DNA of 64,000 nt from contig OX155961.1 of the NCBI GenBank assembly GCA_944548615.1, positions 34,199,134 to 34,263,133 of the forward strand, written 5' to 3'. Origin of the DNA: Micropterix aruncella. Taxonomy: Eukaryota; Arthropoda; Insecta; Lepidoptera; Micropterigidae. Positions 1-10,182 of this stretch are shown here, piece after piece (positions within the stretch are counted from its first letter, which is position 1; every line of letters begins with the position of its first letter). The notes below the pieces were generated by a model, which was given only the letters and a program-made list of their open reading frames with translations, was not told where the DNA came from and did not search any database. The position numbers were made by a program, and so were the translations under genes.

Positions 1-170
1 TTCCTAGGTATGATTTTATAAGTAACGACTGAGCTTTTCTCACTTCTCATGACAAAGTGAGCTTTTCTCAATTCCACCTTGCAGGAACTAATTCGCCGCT
101 GCGGGTGAAATGGCAAAGAGCATCTCCATAATCGTCGAGCTGCAGCTTGCTCATCCCTCGCACTCTAAAG

Positions 171-881
171 CAGCAATTCTTAACCTCGGGTTGCGACCCA
201 AATTCGGGTGACGAGAGGTATTGGGTTGGGTCGCGGAAATCCCCCAAACGACTTTAAAGAAGTGGTAAAACTTGACGTTTTTAATTGCGAATATTTTTAT
301 TTTGTATTGATAGGTCGATCGATGTCACTAAACTAGTATAGTGACAATTATTACTAGTCACAGAACAAGGACTAAAGGCTGTGTTACTGCCATCTATTGT
401 CCGTTCACAATCGCGACATGTTAGTTATGTTCTGAGCAATGAAGCTGAAAAAGCCCTGCTACCATTCCCAACTACTTTATGTGAAGCAGGATTTTCATGC
501 CTTGCTGTTATGAAGAATAAGTACAGGAATAGGTTGGATCCTCAGCATGACATGCGGTGTGCACTTTCTATAAACATAACTCCACGTATACATGATCTTT
601 GCTCAAAAATACAACACCAAGGGTGGTCACTAATTATTTTGCTGTAATTTTTTAAACTGTTTTAATGCTTAATTGTCTGATTTTAATACAGAACATTTAA
701 ATAAAGTTGTTATTTCTAATTTTACAATTACATCCTATTAAATTACATAATATATCATTTTAGTACCTGTCACTGGAAAATTAAATAAAAAATTAGATTA
801 GGGTCGCGTACTTCAAATATATTCGTACTTTGCTAAGTGTTGAAGTGTTGGGTCGCCAGCCAAAAAGGTTAAGAACCGCTG
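171..881 (+). mobile_element. Internally deleted hAT transposon
   Basis: The element is bounded by an imperfect 8-bp target duplication (CTCTAAAG at 163-170, CTATAAAG at 882-889) and by inverted termini: CAGCAATTCTTAACC on the left, and AAGGTTAAGAACCGCTG on the right whose complement begins CAGCGGTTCTTAACC. The 8-bp duplication and the CAG-type ends are typical of hAT elements. Only the C-terminal transposase piece remains inside. Related non-coding copies with the same gggtcgcgaccc sub-terminal motif lie at 31263 and 55526. Confidence 0.85.
345..647 (+). pseudogene. hAT transposase C-terminal (dimerisation) fragment
   Basis: An open frame encodes about 100 residues that include LCEAGFSCLAVMKNKYRNRL and then a basic stretch ending before TAA at 645. 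This is the conserved C-terminal dimerisation region (hATC domain) of ZBED/SCAND3-like hAT transposases. The catalytic core and BED zinc finger are absent, because an in-frame TGA stands at 342-344 directly upstream and no further transposase sequence is seen between the left terminus and here. There is no convincing start codon, so the frame is a relic of an internal deletion and not a gene. Full-length hAT transposases are about 600-700 residues. Confidence 0.8.
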
Positions 882-1021
882 CTATAAAGCTTTCCCAAAC
901 TTTCCCCGTTTTGCCGAAAATAGAAATGCTGCTAAGTAATGATAATTCAAAATTTATCCAAGATACAAAAGTTTTAACAAGAGTAATGCACTACCTTATT
1001 TTGTTTCTACAACCGAGTTGC

Positions 1022-1520
1022 TAGGAACCCTTATAAATAAAATACAAACGGAGCTGCCATGGAATTCACCGACCGAATTCGGGCCCATCATAATACTTCT
1101 CGGGGGTGAGCGGCATATTCCGGACAAACGACCGTTTGTGGTAGGTTTAGGACGGCTGTCTTGCCACATGTAAGCGCTAACGTTACCACCCATTCACTCC
1201 CCCCTTCGAAGCCATAGAATTTTGAGATGTGGAAATCATTTTTATCTAGGAAGGGGTAGTTTTTTTCTTGGAGAGACCAAGATCTTTAAAAAGGTGAAAC
1301 AGGGATTTGAGCTGGCAGGCCACGAGTACCCACTTCCACCACGTGAAGGTGATCAGTGAAACCGTTCCGGATGACAACATTTGAGAGATCATGGTACTTA
1401 TTTATTTAATTTGTATTTGTGATATTTTGGGATATTTGATTCCCACGGAACAGTTAATTCTACAACAAAATACCGTAATCTTTATGGCTACTTTCGACTT
1501 TGTAGAATATTGGAGAAAGA
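1022..1520 (-). mobile_element. R2/R4-group-like LINE, truncated 3' end
   Basis: Read on the minus strand, this stretch encodes degraded matches to the C-terminal end of the larger copy at 38480-39975: ELTVPWESNIPK, RNGFTDHLHVVEVG and SEWV, followed by the same 3' untranslated sequence (cctaaacctaccac, gatgggccc, ccatggcagctccgttt). It runs out near 1520, where the target sequence begins, so it is a 5'-truncated retrocopy. Several frame breaks are visible. It inserts next to the hAT copy in opposite orientation to the 38-kb element. Confidence 0.75.
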
Positions 1521-1762
1521 AAGACTATCATGATAAATTCAGGTAAAAACGCATCGAAATTGGTTAGTATTTTTTAAAGTCATTGTTTTTTTTAGTCACC
1601 TAGATAAACAGAAAAAACCTATTTTTACAATCTTTTATTTACCTTGCAATGTATGTTAGTTAGTATGTATGTATGTTTATTTAGGTCAAATCTTGCAAGC
1701 TGAATTAGAACCACTTACTCTTATCCTATGAATTTGAAATTTTACACGTTGGTTCAGTTCCG

Positions 1763-2115
1763 ATGACAATTAATTTTTATGGTAAGCACGACCTGATTCT
1801 ACGCCCAGTATTTGCTCCCGACGAGGATAGTCTTCCACGGCAAACAGCACAGACACACAATTTTGTATACGCATTCATTTATCGTTCTAAATTTCACCAT
1901 GACATGGCTGCTGCACCCAGGGTTGGCTCGAAAACGATTTTTTTTGTACGCATTCAATTATAGAAGCCCGTTCTAAGTTTCGCCGCAACAGGGCTGCTGC
2001 ACCAAGGGTTGGCTTCCAACGAGGGGACTTCTCAACGGTCAACAGCACAGAAACAAAATTTTGTATACGCATTCAATTATGACAGCCCGTTTTAGGTTTC
2101 GTAGCGACAGGGTTG
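1763..2115 (+). repeat. ~120-bp tandem repeat block
   Basis: About three degenerate units share the string acaaaattttgtatacgcat, then gcccgttctaagttt, then gacatggctgctgcaccc and gggttggct. The same unit recurs at 48300-48745. It encodes no recognisable protein; the open frames are side effects of the repeat. Confidence 0.7.
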
Positions 2116-2306
2116 CTGCTATTAATAGACACAGAATCATGGTTATTTCGGGCCAATCCACTAACAGAGATAAGACTCATGTCGAATGAAATGTTTTATC
2201 GCAAACTTCATTTCATACTAGTTATGAGTTAAATGGAAGTTAAATGGAATTGCAGAATAGAGGTATTGGTATTGTTGGGACAATATTGTTGGGGCACTTG
2301 TCTTTT

Positions 2307-2405
2307 TACCATTTTAGCATTAGCTAAAATGGTAATGGCTTTTACCATTTTAGCACTAGCCAAAGCCATTATCATTTTACCACTAGCTAAAATGGTAATG
2401 GCTTC
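2307..2405. repeat. Palindromic cluster of an accattttagc motif
   Basis: The block is made of alternating direct and inverted copies of ACCATTTTAGC / GCTAAAATGGT with TAATGGC spacers. It can form several overlapping hairpins. No flanking duplication was seen. Confidence 0.65.
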
Positions 2406-2559
2406 TAATTACTAAATTACATTTGCAACGAAAATACATATTCAAAAATTCTTAAAAAAAACTGTAATATAATGAATACTGCAATATTGGTCAGTTCGTT
2501 CGTTTGTTAATGTGTCCGGGCCAGATCAGGTCACGTCTCTCTAAAAATATGCGGCCTTT

Positions 2560-2812
2560 ATAGCCTTATAGTTTGCCTCTTGTCCTGGTGTGTGATGAAG
2601 GTTGACAGTTGCGGCAGGATCGGAGGTGGTCTTCATCCTGTAGCGTTCCACAGTTGCATATTGGGTCCTCTGTGTAGCCCCAGCGAACGAGATTGGCACG
2701 GCATCACACACTTGTCACACCCACCTCAGTCTGATGAGACTACGCCAGATAAAGAGAAGTTGGGACCCCAATGCTATCTGTTCCTTAACATCCTCGCCAA
2801 GTAAAGACCTTC
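2560..2812 (-). pseudogene. LINE C-terminal zinc-knuckle fragment
   Basis: The minus-strand translation contains an arginine-rich stretch resembling SLIRLRWVGQ, then EDPICNCGTLQDEDHLRSC. This is the C-C-H-C knuckle (CxC...H....C) found downstream of the reverse transcriptase or RNase H in Jockey/I-type LINEs. Frame changes are needed to read through it. Only the terminal part is present. Confidence 0.6.
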
Positions 2813-2819
2813 ATTATTG

Positions 2820-3010
2820 TTTTTTTTTTTTTGGTAGTAGTCTTTATTCATAAAAAAGATACAAATTACATGTCACAGTTCCCCACTAAGGCTAGTGCCT
2901 TTTCAGTGGGTAACTAACAATAATGTGTTCATATCTGACTTTTATTTTCTATTACCTATTATACTTTTATTAACTATTATAACTTTTTACGGTAAGTAGC
3001 TGTATTGACT
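2820..3010 (-). mobile_element. Retroposon 3' end with poly(A) tail
   Basis: On the minus strand a 13-base A tract (2820-2832) lies just downstream of an AATAAA signal (2843-2848), and of AT-rich sequence with a gtggg..cccac stem. This is the polyadenylated end of a retroposed copy. No coding sequence is attached, so the family cannot be named. Confidence 0.5.
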
Positions 3011-3140
3011 TCCTAACCTAACCTAAACTAACCTATATCTCCTATTATAACTTTCTGAATATATTTTTATAAATATTTACAGTAAATAAATGCGTATCCA
3101 CTAAATTAATATACCTACTTCCTAATCTAACCTAACCTAT
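3011..3140. repeat. Short interstitial CCTAA (TTAGG-type) runs
   Basis: Two short runs (3011-3035 and 3121-3138) contain consecutive or near-consecutive CCTAA units, the complement of the usual insect telomere repeat TTAGG. A weaker third run lies at 3579-3600. They are too short to be a telomere and are probably interstitial or chance repeats. Confidence 0.4.
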
Positions 3141-4010
3141 ACTAATTATCTTGGTATACTTAGGGCCGATTTCTATATGGTACTTTTACTCGCAAGTAAA
3201 GGTTTCGTGGAAGCAATAGTTAGTTTTTGACATGTTTCAGTTTCAATATGCAACCTGTAGGTATCGGTTGACCTGTAGGTAATAGTATCCGCTATTTTTT
3301 ACTAGCTAGTTACGATTCCCATACAAAATGCGTTTCAATAAAAATGAACGTGACACCTTCGCGAACCTCCGTCGAATTTTCGCTCCCTGATTGGTCGCTC
3401 AAATCAGCTGAGAGTCTGATCTAACTGGTCGATTTTAACCCGTTTTCTATATGCGATCTGTGAGTATGAGTTAAACCGTCGGTTTGCTCACTGTACGGTA
3501 CATTTTGCGTACTTCGTTTACAATTACAATAACAAATGATTACACTAATGATTCATACTAAATATCTATACTTATGCCCTAACATAACCTAACTTATCTT
3601 AATTAGCTTGGTTTACCCTAATTATTCTACATAGTGATGTTAATGCTAATTTAGTCTAATAGATTTTTTAGCTTCGATGACTGACTGCCATGAAGCGGTT
3701 GTGTTCGGCTCATGAAAGACTTTCGCGATTTGAGGCGATTATGGTGTGGTTCTTGTCCGTGCAGTGGGTGTCTTGGGTTCATCTATCACCTTTAGGCATT
3801 CTGATTCAGCCAGGACATCAATGTTGGTCAGTCAAAACTATCAATAGGACAATATTGACCAGTCATAGTTATGTTATAGAAGCTAATAGATGTTCAGATA
3901 TAAAATTATCTACTTGTCAAATATGCAGAATGAGAGAAGAAAAAAAAGCTGCCGAAATATACGGCGTTTCAAAAGTAATGGTATAACCCGGAACCTGAGA
4001 ATAATCTACA
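3140..4010. other. Unassigned AT-rich sequence
   Basis: The stretch has no gene I can support. The open frame at 3690-3986 has no recognisable domain and no coding signature. The strings gccgatttctatatgg and gttttctatatgcgatc at 3165 and 3443 are weakly similar and could mark a decayed repeat. Confidence 0.4.
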
Positions 4011-4014
4011 TTAA

Positions 4015-4470
4015 CATTTAAGTCAGAAATTTAGTACAACCAATTTTACAAAACTGCCCAATAAAAAAGGAGTGTAATGTGTTCAGGGTTCATCTATGTA
4101 TGTTTTCCGTTTCTTTATTTGACCACAACTTCTAAACGCTTTAACCGATTTAGAAGTTTTTGTATTGTTAGAATCGTTATGTTATATCGTGTGTCGTCGG
4201 GTATCTTAACTGTTTAAATATCAAGTAATAAGTTGTCTAAATATCCAAATCTCCAAATATCAATAAATAAATGTGTGTTTAGTGTCAAATGAAAACTCTG
4301 ACTGAATACATTTCGAAATATATATGTATCTATAGAAATAAATACATGAACCACAAATATTTCATTAAAAACCGTTCTGAAAATATTTAAAATACAGAAG
4401 TTCACTTTTTGTAATGGCAGTCGTGTTTTTATTCCTTTTAATATATTCACTTGTTGGTTTGGAACTTCGT
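4015..4470 (-). mobile_element. Tc1-type element, 3' terminal portion
   Basis: This stretch is related, in reverse orientation, to the region downstream of the Tc1 transposase at 28080-28563. Shared strings are actgcccaa.aaaaaagga, catctatgtatg, accgattta, and a frame containing KTRLPLQK that also occurs near 31860. The transposase core is missing here. Confidence 0.55.
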
Positions 4471-4854
4471 TACCAAAAAAAAATATATTATTAAATGTTT
4501 TTATGGTATGTCACGTTTTGCTTCTAATTGTTACTAATTCATCGTATAAACTGACACCAAGATATTTGACATAAAAAGATACTGTTATTTTCTTGTATTT
4601 ATTGGCTTCATTGCCGACGATAAACATATTTAAATTATTCGACTCAACGAAAATTAATATAAGATAGTTCGAATATTAATATAGATAGAGTTCATGATAT
4701 CCTAAAATGAGACGACATAGCTATTTCATGTAGTCACTAGCTGAATCGGCAATAGAGATAAGAGTGTCCAAGTAATGTTTCAAACGGGACCAATATCTCA
4801 GTTTTTCAATCGAATTGAACTTAGATGCCGTAGTATAAAATTACACAAGTACAA

Positions 4855-5136
4855 CTAGAGTTGTCAACTACAACTGGCAAACACGTTACCTCAGGAAGTT
4901 TTAACGACATTAGATCAATCTGTCTCCCGTGAGGTGAGCGTAGAAGACTTGGGACGAAAACAGTCTACTGTCTAGTTACGCCACTCGCCCGTCAGAGACC
5001 AACGCCTTATGGAGAGGCACCGAGAAAGGTAACCAGCGGGCAGCCTCGCCCCCTGACTACCAGTTTAAAAGGATGTCTCCGTCTGAAATTAACCATCAGG
5101 ATACCTCCTACCTCATGACTGGTTATACGTAATAGC
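4855..5136 (+). repeat. Repeat family A, copy 1 (5' half)
   Basis: Family A is defined by the order: gtcgactacaacgggcgaac, gttttaacgacat, tctcccgtgaggtgag, agaagactt, ccaacgccttacggcgaggc, gggcagcctcgccccctg, ggatatctccgtctgaaatt, catcaggatacctcc. This copy carries all of these blocks in degraded form and then stops. No protein is recognisable. Confidence 0.8.
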
Positions 5137-5630
5137 GATGGATGACACTAATTATTATTTTTTGTCTGTTATCATTTGTTAAATTATTGGGTTTCTATAA
5201 TCAACAAGTCCTTTTATCAATGTTATTACAAATGGCCAGATAAATTGCTTTAGTTTCGCTATATAATGCTATCAGCATCACCTGCATGTCGCCTGCATGT
5301 CGCCTGCGCAGAAGGGTTGCCAAAACATACTATGACGTTGATTAATCTAATGCCATATATAATCAATAGTTTCATACTTGTACAAAGTGCCTATGGTTTT
5401 TTGCCTAGGAATACTTTGTCTATTTCCTGGAAATAGTGGGAAATCGCTCCTTGTATTTATCATGTTGCCAACACTCGTAAAGGTTAACTTCATTAAATTG
5501 TTTTGACACAGTTCAACCATATTAGGGTTACGTTATACATTATATGCCCTAATGGCAACACCAGCATCATACCTGCTAAATTAATACTGTAGAACAAGAG
5601 ACGACAACAAGTACATTTATAGCGTAATAC

Positions 5631-5699
5631 GTGGATTTCATATAATGTAATAAGTGGATTTCATACAATGTAATAAGTGGATTTCATACGATAGAGTTT
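5631..5699 (+). repeat. 23-bp tandem repeat, about three units
   Basis: The string gtggatttcatacaatgtaa recurs with a period of 23 bases at 5631, 5654 and 5677, with one or two differences between units. Confidence 0.85.
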
Positions 5700-5769
5700 C
5701 ATGCATAAAATCCGTGTATCAAATGATCCGCAGTTTGTATGACCTCAGATTGACCGAGATAGATCATTG

Positions 5770-6905
5770 AGGGGTGTCGATTACGACGGGCGAACTCGCC
5801 ATTCCAAGTAGTTATAACGACATCATTACATTCTGTCTCACATGTAGTGAACGTAATGTCTTGATGGACAACACGATCCACAGACAAGTTACACCAGCAG
5901 CCCGTACCAACGCTTTACCGCGAGACACTGGGAAGTGCACTCGCGCCGTTACAGCCTGTTCACACGAGGCGGTTTACCGAAACGTTTTTCTTGTGCGGTT
6001 TACAGTGGCGTACGCAAACTAATGCGTGTGTTCTCACTAAACGGTAAAACCAAATTCGGTAAAAAACCGATTCGTTTATTTTTGCTGCCATGTCCAATCA
6101 CCGAAAACCGTAACGGTTTTTGTTTCGTCCGTACCCGTAAGCATGGCGGATGAGGGACGAGGAACAATTTCTTTTCTGAGCTAATACTTTATTTGATTAA
6201 TGCGTCTTGTATTTTAATCTTCTTCAAGTCTTCTTAGAAGTTCGTTAAATTTTCTCAATTCAAAAATAATAGTCCATAGGTGGCCCAAATTTAAACGCCG
6301 CGATACAATTGGATCCACCCAAAATCTTTTTTTTCCGTAATCTACGCCTATACAAGTAAAAAATAACCGCTGCCGCAACGTCGTCGTTAACGTTCGTCTT
6401 TTACGAAACGTTCCGAAAAACTGATTAATAAACCGTGCAGTGTGAACGCGCGGATTTTTTTACCGTATACGGCTAAACCGTATCAGAAAACTTATCTGTA
6501 ACTGTAATAGAGTGGAAGGGCTGTTACTATCAGATTTGACAAATTTCTCTTTCCTACAGTCTGGTTACGGATTTGAGGTCACTTGCGCTCCCTCTACCTA
6601 ACGTTAGCTGATCGTTTCTAAGGATAGATGATGTCAGGTCGACAACTACCTCAGCTGCTTAGAATACGTAAGTTTCCAGACTCCCCCGGTTATTCGGCGG
6701 ATTGCGCAAGCTAGGTTGGCACAGCCCGGTACGCAAACTACCTAATTTGGCTCGAGGTGTTTTCCAGATCCGCACTTACTATCCCAACCTTCTAGGACTG
6801 TTGGTTACATCCGTAGGCAGAACTCTCAGTTTAGTTTATTCTCGATGTTTATTTTCTCTTCGATGAGGCAAACGGATGGGAGTTGAACCGCGAGTCAGGA
6901 CAACC
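5770..6905 (+). repeat. Repeat family A, copy 2, split by an insertion
   Basis: The 5' half (5770-5945: gtgtcgattacgacgggcg, gttataacgacat, ccaacgctttaccgcgagac) and the 3' half (6585-6905: ggtcacttgcgctccctctac, cagactcccccgg, ggatgggagttgaaccgcgag) match the order of the intact copies at 54350 and 57920. The 640 bases between them are a separate insertion. Confidence 0.7.
5948..6545. mobile_element. Probable DNA element inside family A copy 2
   Basis: The sequence interrupting family A begins near cctgttcacacgaggcggttt and contains near its other end aaaccgtgcagtgtgaacgcg, an imperfect inverted pair (gttcacac...gtgtgaac). The interior is rich in accgaaaacc/cggtttt motifs able to fold back. 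No transposase is present. A PIF/Harbinger-type MITE is a guess; exact ends and duplication were not resolved. Confidence 0.45.
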
Positions 6906-6914
6906 TAAAAAAAA

Positions 6915-7523
6915 TCTGTTGTGTCACCCCAAGACTTTCCTGACTAGTATCCGGGGAGGTGTCTCAACTGGACTATTCACACTGACCATACCTATCGATT
7001 GGAGAAAGAAATTTTGAAAGCGGCGACAATATGTAATCAAGGTTCCCCAAATTTGTATGGCAGGTACCCCAAACGTTGGTCGTAAGTACCCCAAAAACTA
7101 ATAGGTTCTTCCGATGGTTAACAGAAGCTTCTATGCCAAATTTTAACTTAGACAGATTACGCGTCTGGGCGCTATCGCGGAAACAATTTTTTCGCCGGGA
7201 ACCCCAAATTTGTATGGGAGGTACCACAACCGTAGGGCGTAGGGACTCCAAAAACTAATGGGTTCCTCCGACGGTTAACAGAAGCTTATATACCAAATTT
7301 CAGCTCAATCCGATTAAGCGTCTGGGCGCTATCGTGGAAGAATACATACATACAGACATACAGACATACAGACATACAGACATACATACAGACAGAGATC
7401 GGTCTGGAAATAGTCTCAATCGTCTCAGGGAGTCTCAAAATATATATTCCCATCTTCATCTCAAAATTTTTTTTTAGCGCGATCACAATACTTTCCTTTT
7501 CGATAGGTCGTCAGGAAAGTAAA
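6915..7523 (+). mobile_element. Repeat family B, copy 1 (complete, with inverted ends)
   Basis: The copy starts gttgtgtcaccccaagactt and ends cgtcaggaaagtaaaa. The inverted pair CTTTCCTGAC (6934-6943) and GTCAGGAAAG (7510-7519) delimits it. The interior has a duplicated block (caaatttgtatgg.aggtacc, aaaaactaatgggttc, cgctatcg) and a caga/cata microsatellite at 7345-7395. Other copies are at 18440, 27340, 42300, 45393, 48140, 49717, 57222 and 60070. It is non-coding. Confidence 0.7.
7345..7395. repeat. acat/acag microsatellite
   Basis: Repeated catacagacatacagacata lies inside family B copy 1. Related but shorter cagacagacgg strings occupy the same place in copies at 42530 and 57690. Confidence 0.9.
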
Positions 7524-7861
7524 ACGCAGACAGGCCATCAGGTCCAAGGTGCATGAACCGTTAGGAAATAACGACAGATATCAGCAATAGCTCGAACGTT
7601 TATCTGGCTTCGTCAAATGAATTGGTAATTACGCAATACGTAAAGCATCGTCTGCCGTCTAAACATTATTTCCCTTAGATTTTATTTTATTAAACCAAAG
7701 TAAGTTGCCTATGCAGAATTTTCCACGACCCACTATGTTTGCATCAGAAATTTTATTTTATCCTGTAATCTGAGGTCTTTTATTTCCATCTTATTTCGTG
7801 ATGTGTATCCTATTATCCCTATAATATTCTCCTTCATATAATGAAAATCCATTCTTTGTGC

Positions 7862-8279
7862 CGGTATCATCATCATCAGCCAGTAGAGGTCCACTGTTAA
7901 ATATAGGCCTCCCCATAGATTGCCATGACGAGCGGTCTTGAGCCGTCTCCATCCACCTACTTCCTGCGATCTTAGCTAAGTCATCGGTCTATTTTGTGAG
8001 GGGCCGTCCCACACTATATCTGCCAGTTCGTGGTCGCCATTCGAGAACCTTTTTCCCCAAACGGTTGTCGGTTCTGCGAGCTATATGGCCCATTTCCATT
8101 TCAAGTAAGGTAAACAAGGTAAATTTACAAGCTATATAAGTAACCTTGGTTCTTTTGCGGATTACCTCATTTCGGATCCTATCACGCAGTGAAACTCCAA
8201 GCGTTGCTCTCTCCATGGCTCTTTGCGCGACTTTGAGCTTGTGTATGAGACCAATAGTTAGCGACCACGTCTGAGTGCC
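7862..8279 (-). pseudogene. RTE-clade LINE, C-terminal end (left part)
   Basis: The minus-strand translation reads ERATLGVSLRDRIRNEVIRK, HIARRTDNRLGKKVLEWRPR and GRYSVGRPLTK. This is the characteristic C-terminal segment of RTE-clade LINE polymerases (ERAMLGVSLRD...RTDNRWG..VLEWRPR...GRPPTRW). The 3' end lies at 7862-7880, with a short atgatgatgat tail on the minus strand as is usual for RTE. The upstream part resumes at 13079 on the other side of the inserted transposon. Stop codons and frame changes show it is dead. Confidence 0.85.
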
Positions 8280-8544
8280 ATATCGCTGGTGATCTGGCAG
8301 AAAGTCCTATCTGTTTTTTTTGTCAAATTCAGATTTTGGTGGTAATATGTCCTATATAATTTTTGCCACAATGTCTGGACAAAATCCAGACGACTTTGCT
8401 GTAAAAATCTGATTAAACCAATGAAACAGATAGGACAATTTGCATGTTGATAAATTCATTCAGCTGCGAATAATTATGATGTAAGATAGGATTATTTGCT
8501 GCTATTCCATAAAAATACTACATTCTATTATTGTTCACAGCACA

Positions 8545-8684
8545 ATGCGTCGTCGAAAGAATATTAAAGGAATCGGTGAAAACACGTCGAAGAACAATAA
8601 TTGAAGAACAATAACATGGCAAGACATATGCGGTCTAACAGACTTATCCAACTGGCCAATACAGCTCCCGAACCTTAGCAACAG
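8545..8684 (+). pseudogene. Candidate first exon of the transposon gene
   Basis: An ATG opens a short basic frame (MRRRKN...) 260 bases inside the left terminus. It reads to a TGA after 19 codons, but continues in the same frame (TWQDICGLTDLSNWPIQL) to CAG|gtgtgt, a plausible splice donor at 8684/8685. The next acceptor-like string is atgtttcag at 8786-8794. The internal stop argues for decay. Assigned only because of its position at the 5' end of the element. Confidence 0.35.
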
Positions 8685-8794
8685 GTGTGTAAGGAACTCA
8701 CGATTCATAATATTTTCTTTCAAAATACATAGTTTGTTTTTCATATCTTTTTCCTTTCCGATTTCATGTGATTTACAGAATTAAATGTTTCAGA

Positions 8795-8930
8795 CGACTG
8801 AACAATCTGGCAACATAAAGTATGAACAACAGATAAATCCTCTTTAATGCAAGAGCCATTATTAAATTATCTTTGGCAAGAGCAACGTCAGGGTGAACAC
8901 GCCATGTCTAGCACTCATGGGGCCTATCAG
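8795..8930 (+). pseudogene. Transposon gene, repeat exon 1 (partial)
   Basis: This exon lies between an acceptor (gtttcag, 8794) and a donor (CAG|gtaatt, 8930/8931). Its second half (QEQRQGEHAMSSTHGAYQ) is homologous to the C-terminal third of the 162-nt repeat exons that follow. The first half is unrelated and contains a stop in the required frame. Confidence 0.55.
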
Positions 8931-9010
8931 GTAATTAACCTAATCCATTCATTATTTATGTACGGTTTTACTTGCAGTTTTCATACACTTTATACAATAA
9001 ACTGTTTCAG

Positions 9011-9172
9011 AGTAATGCCCAAGTTGGAAAAGACATCGAGAACTTAGAAGACACTGCACAAGTTGTCAACGTCGTAGAACTTGGACAGAAGAACTATATG
9101 GGTGTATCTTCTACAATGCCAGAGCAACAGGAGAGTGAACACGCCATGTCTGCCAGTCATTGGGACTATTAG
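9011..9172 (+). pseudogene. Transposon gene, repeat exon 2
   Basis: The exon is exactly 162 nt, between gtttcag (ending 9010) and gtaatt (from 9173). It encodes 53 residues with motifs DIENLEDTAQVV, VELGQKN and PEQQESEHAM. The last codon is TAG where sister exons have CAG or CGG, so translation would stop here. Phase is 0 at both ends. Confidence 0.75.
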
Positions 9173-9263
9173 GTAATTAACTAATGCAATGAGTATTTGT
9201 GTACTCATTTATGTCCCTTTTTATTTACAGTTTTCATCCACTTTATACAATAAACTGTTTCAG

Positions 9264-9425
9264 AGTACTGCCCAAGTTGTAAAAAATATCGAGAACTTAG
9301 CAGATACTGCACAAGTTGCCAGCATCATTAAACTCGGACAAAAGAACTTGATAGATGTGACTTCTATAATACCAGAGCAACAGGAGGGTGAACACGCCAT
9401 GCCAACCAGTCATGGGGACTATCGG
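9264..9425 (+). CDS. Transposon gene, repeat exon 3
   Basis: The exon is 162 nt, phase 0 at both ends, between tttcag (ending 9263) and GG|gtaaat (from 9426). It encodes STAQVVKNIENLADTAQ, KLGQKNLIDV and PEQQEGEHAMPTSHGDYR. It is open throughout and closest to exon 5. No known domain was recognised; composition is polar and glutamine/acid-rich. Together with its 91-nt downstream intron it forms one 253-bp cassette. It could add a spacer or a multimerisation/binding repeat to the N-terminus of the transposase, but this is inference. Confidence 0.7.
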
Positions 9426-9516
9426 GTAAATAACTATTCCATTAAGTATTTGTGTACTCAATTATGTCCCGTTTTACTTGCAGTTTTCATTCACTTTATA
9501 CAATAAACTGTTTCAG

Positions 9517-9678
9517 AGTACTGACCAAGTTGGAAAAGATATCGAGAACTTAGAAGATACTGCACAAATTGTCAACATCGTAGAACTTGGACAGAATAAC
9601 TTTTTGGATGTGTCTTATATAATGCCAGAGCAACAGGAGAGTGAACACGCCATGTCTGCCAGTCATGGGGACTATTAG
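9517..9678 (+). pseudogene. Transposon gene, repeat exon 4
   Basis: The exon is 162 nt, phase 0, between tttcag (ending 9516) and gtaatt (from 9679). Motifs are STDQVGKDIENLEDTAQIV and PEQQESEHAMSASHGDY. Like exon 2 it ends in TAG. It is nearly identical to exon 6 except for the last codons. Confidence 0.75.
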
Positions 9679-9769
9679 GTAATTAACTAATGCAATGAGT
9701 ATTTGTGTACTCATTTATGTCCCTTTTTACTTGCAGTTTTCATCCACTTTATACAATAAACTGTTTCAG

Positions 9770-9929
9770 AGTACTGCCCAAGTTGTAAAAAATATCGAAA
9801 ACTTAGGAGATACTGCACAAGTTGCCAACATCATTAAACTCGGACAAAAGAACTTGATAGATGTGTTCTATAATACCAGAGCAACAGGAGGGTGAACACG
9901 CCATGCCAACCAGTCATGGGGACTATCGG
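9770..9929 (+). pseudogene. Transposon gene, repeat exon 5
   Basis: This exon is nearly identical to exon 3 but two bases shorter (160 nt): gatgtg-acttctataat became gatgtgttctataat, which shifts the frame in the last third. Splice sites are intact (tttcag ending 9769; CGG|gtaaat from 9930). Confidence 0.75.
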
Positions 9930-10020
9930 GTAAATAACTATTCCATTAAGTATTTGTGTACTCAATTATGTCCCGTTTTACTTGCAGTTTTCATTCACTT
10001 TATACAATAAACTGTTTCAG

Positions 10021-10182
10021 AGTACTGACCAAGTTGGAAAAGATATCGAGAACTTAGAAGATACTGCACAAATTGTCAACATCGTAGAACTTGGACAGAA
10101 TAACTTTTTGGATGTGTCTTCTATAATGCCAGAGCAACAGGAGAGTGAACACGCCATGTCTACCAGTCATGGGGACTATCAG
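10021..10182 (+). CDS. Transposon gene, repeat exon 6
   Basis: The exon is 162 nt, phase 0, fully open, ending GACTATCAG|gtaatt. It encodes STDQVGKDIENLEDTAQIV, VELGQNNFLDV and EQQESEHAMSTSHGDYQ. It is the best preserved unit of the array. A truncated seventh unit (about 10225-10266, ending TTTCAG|gtaatt) follows. Confidence 0.72.
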
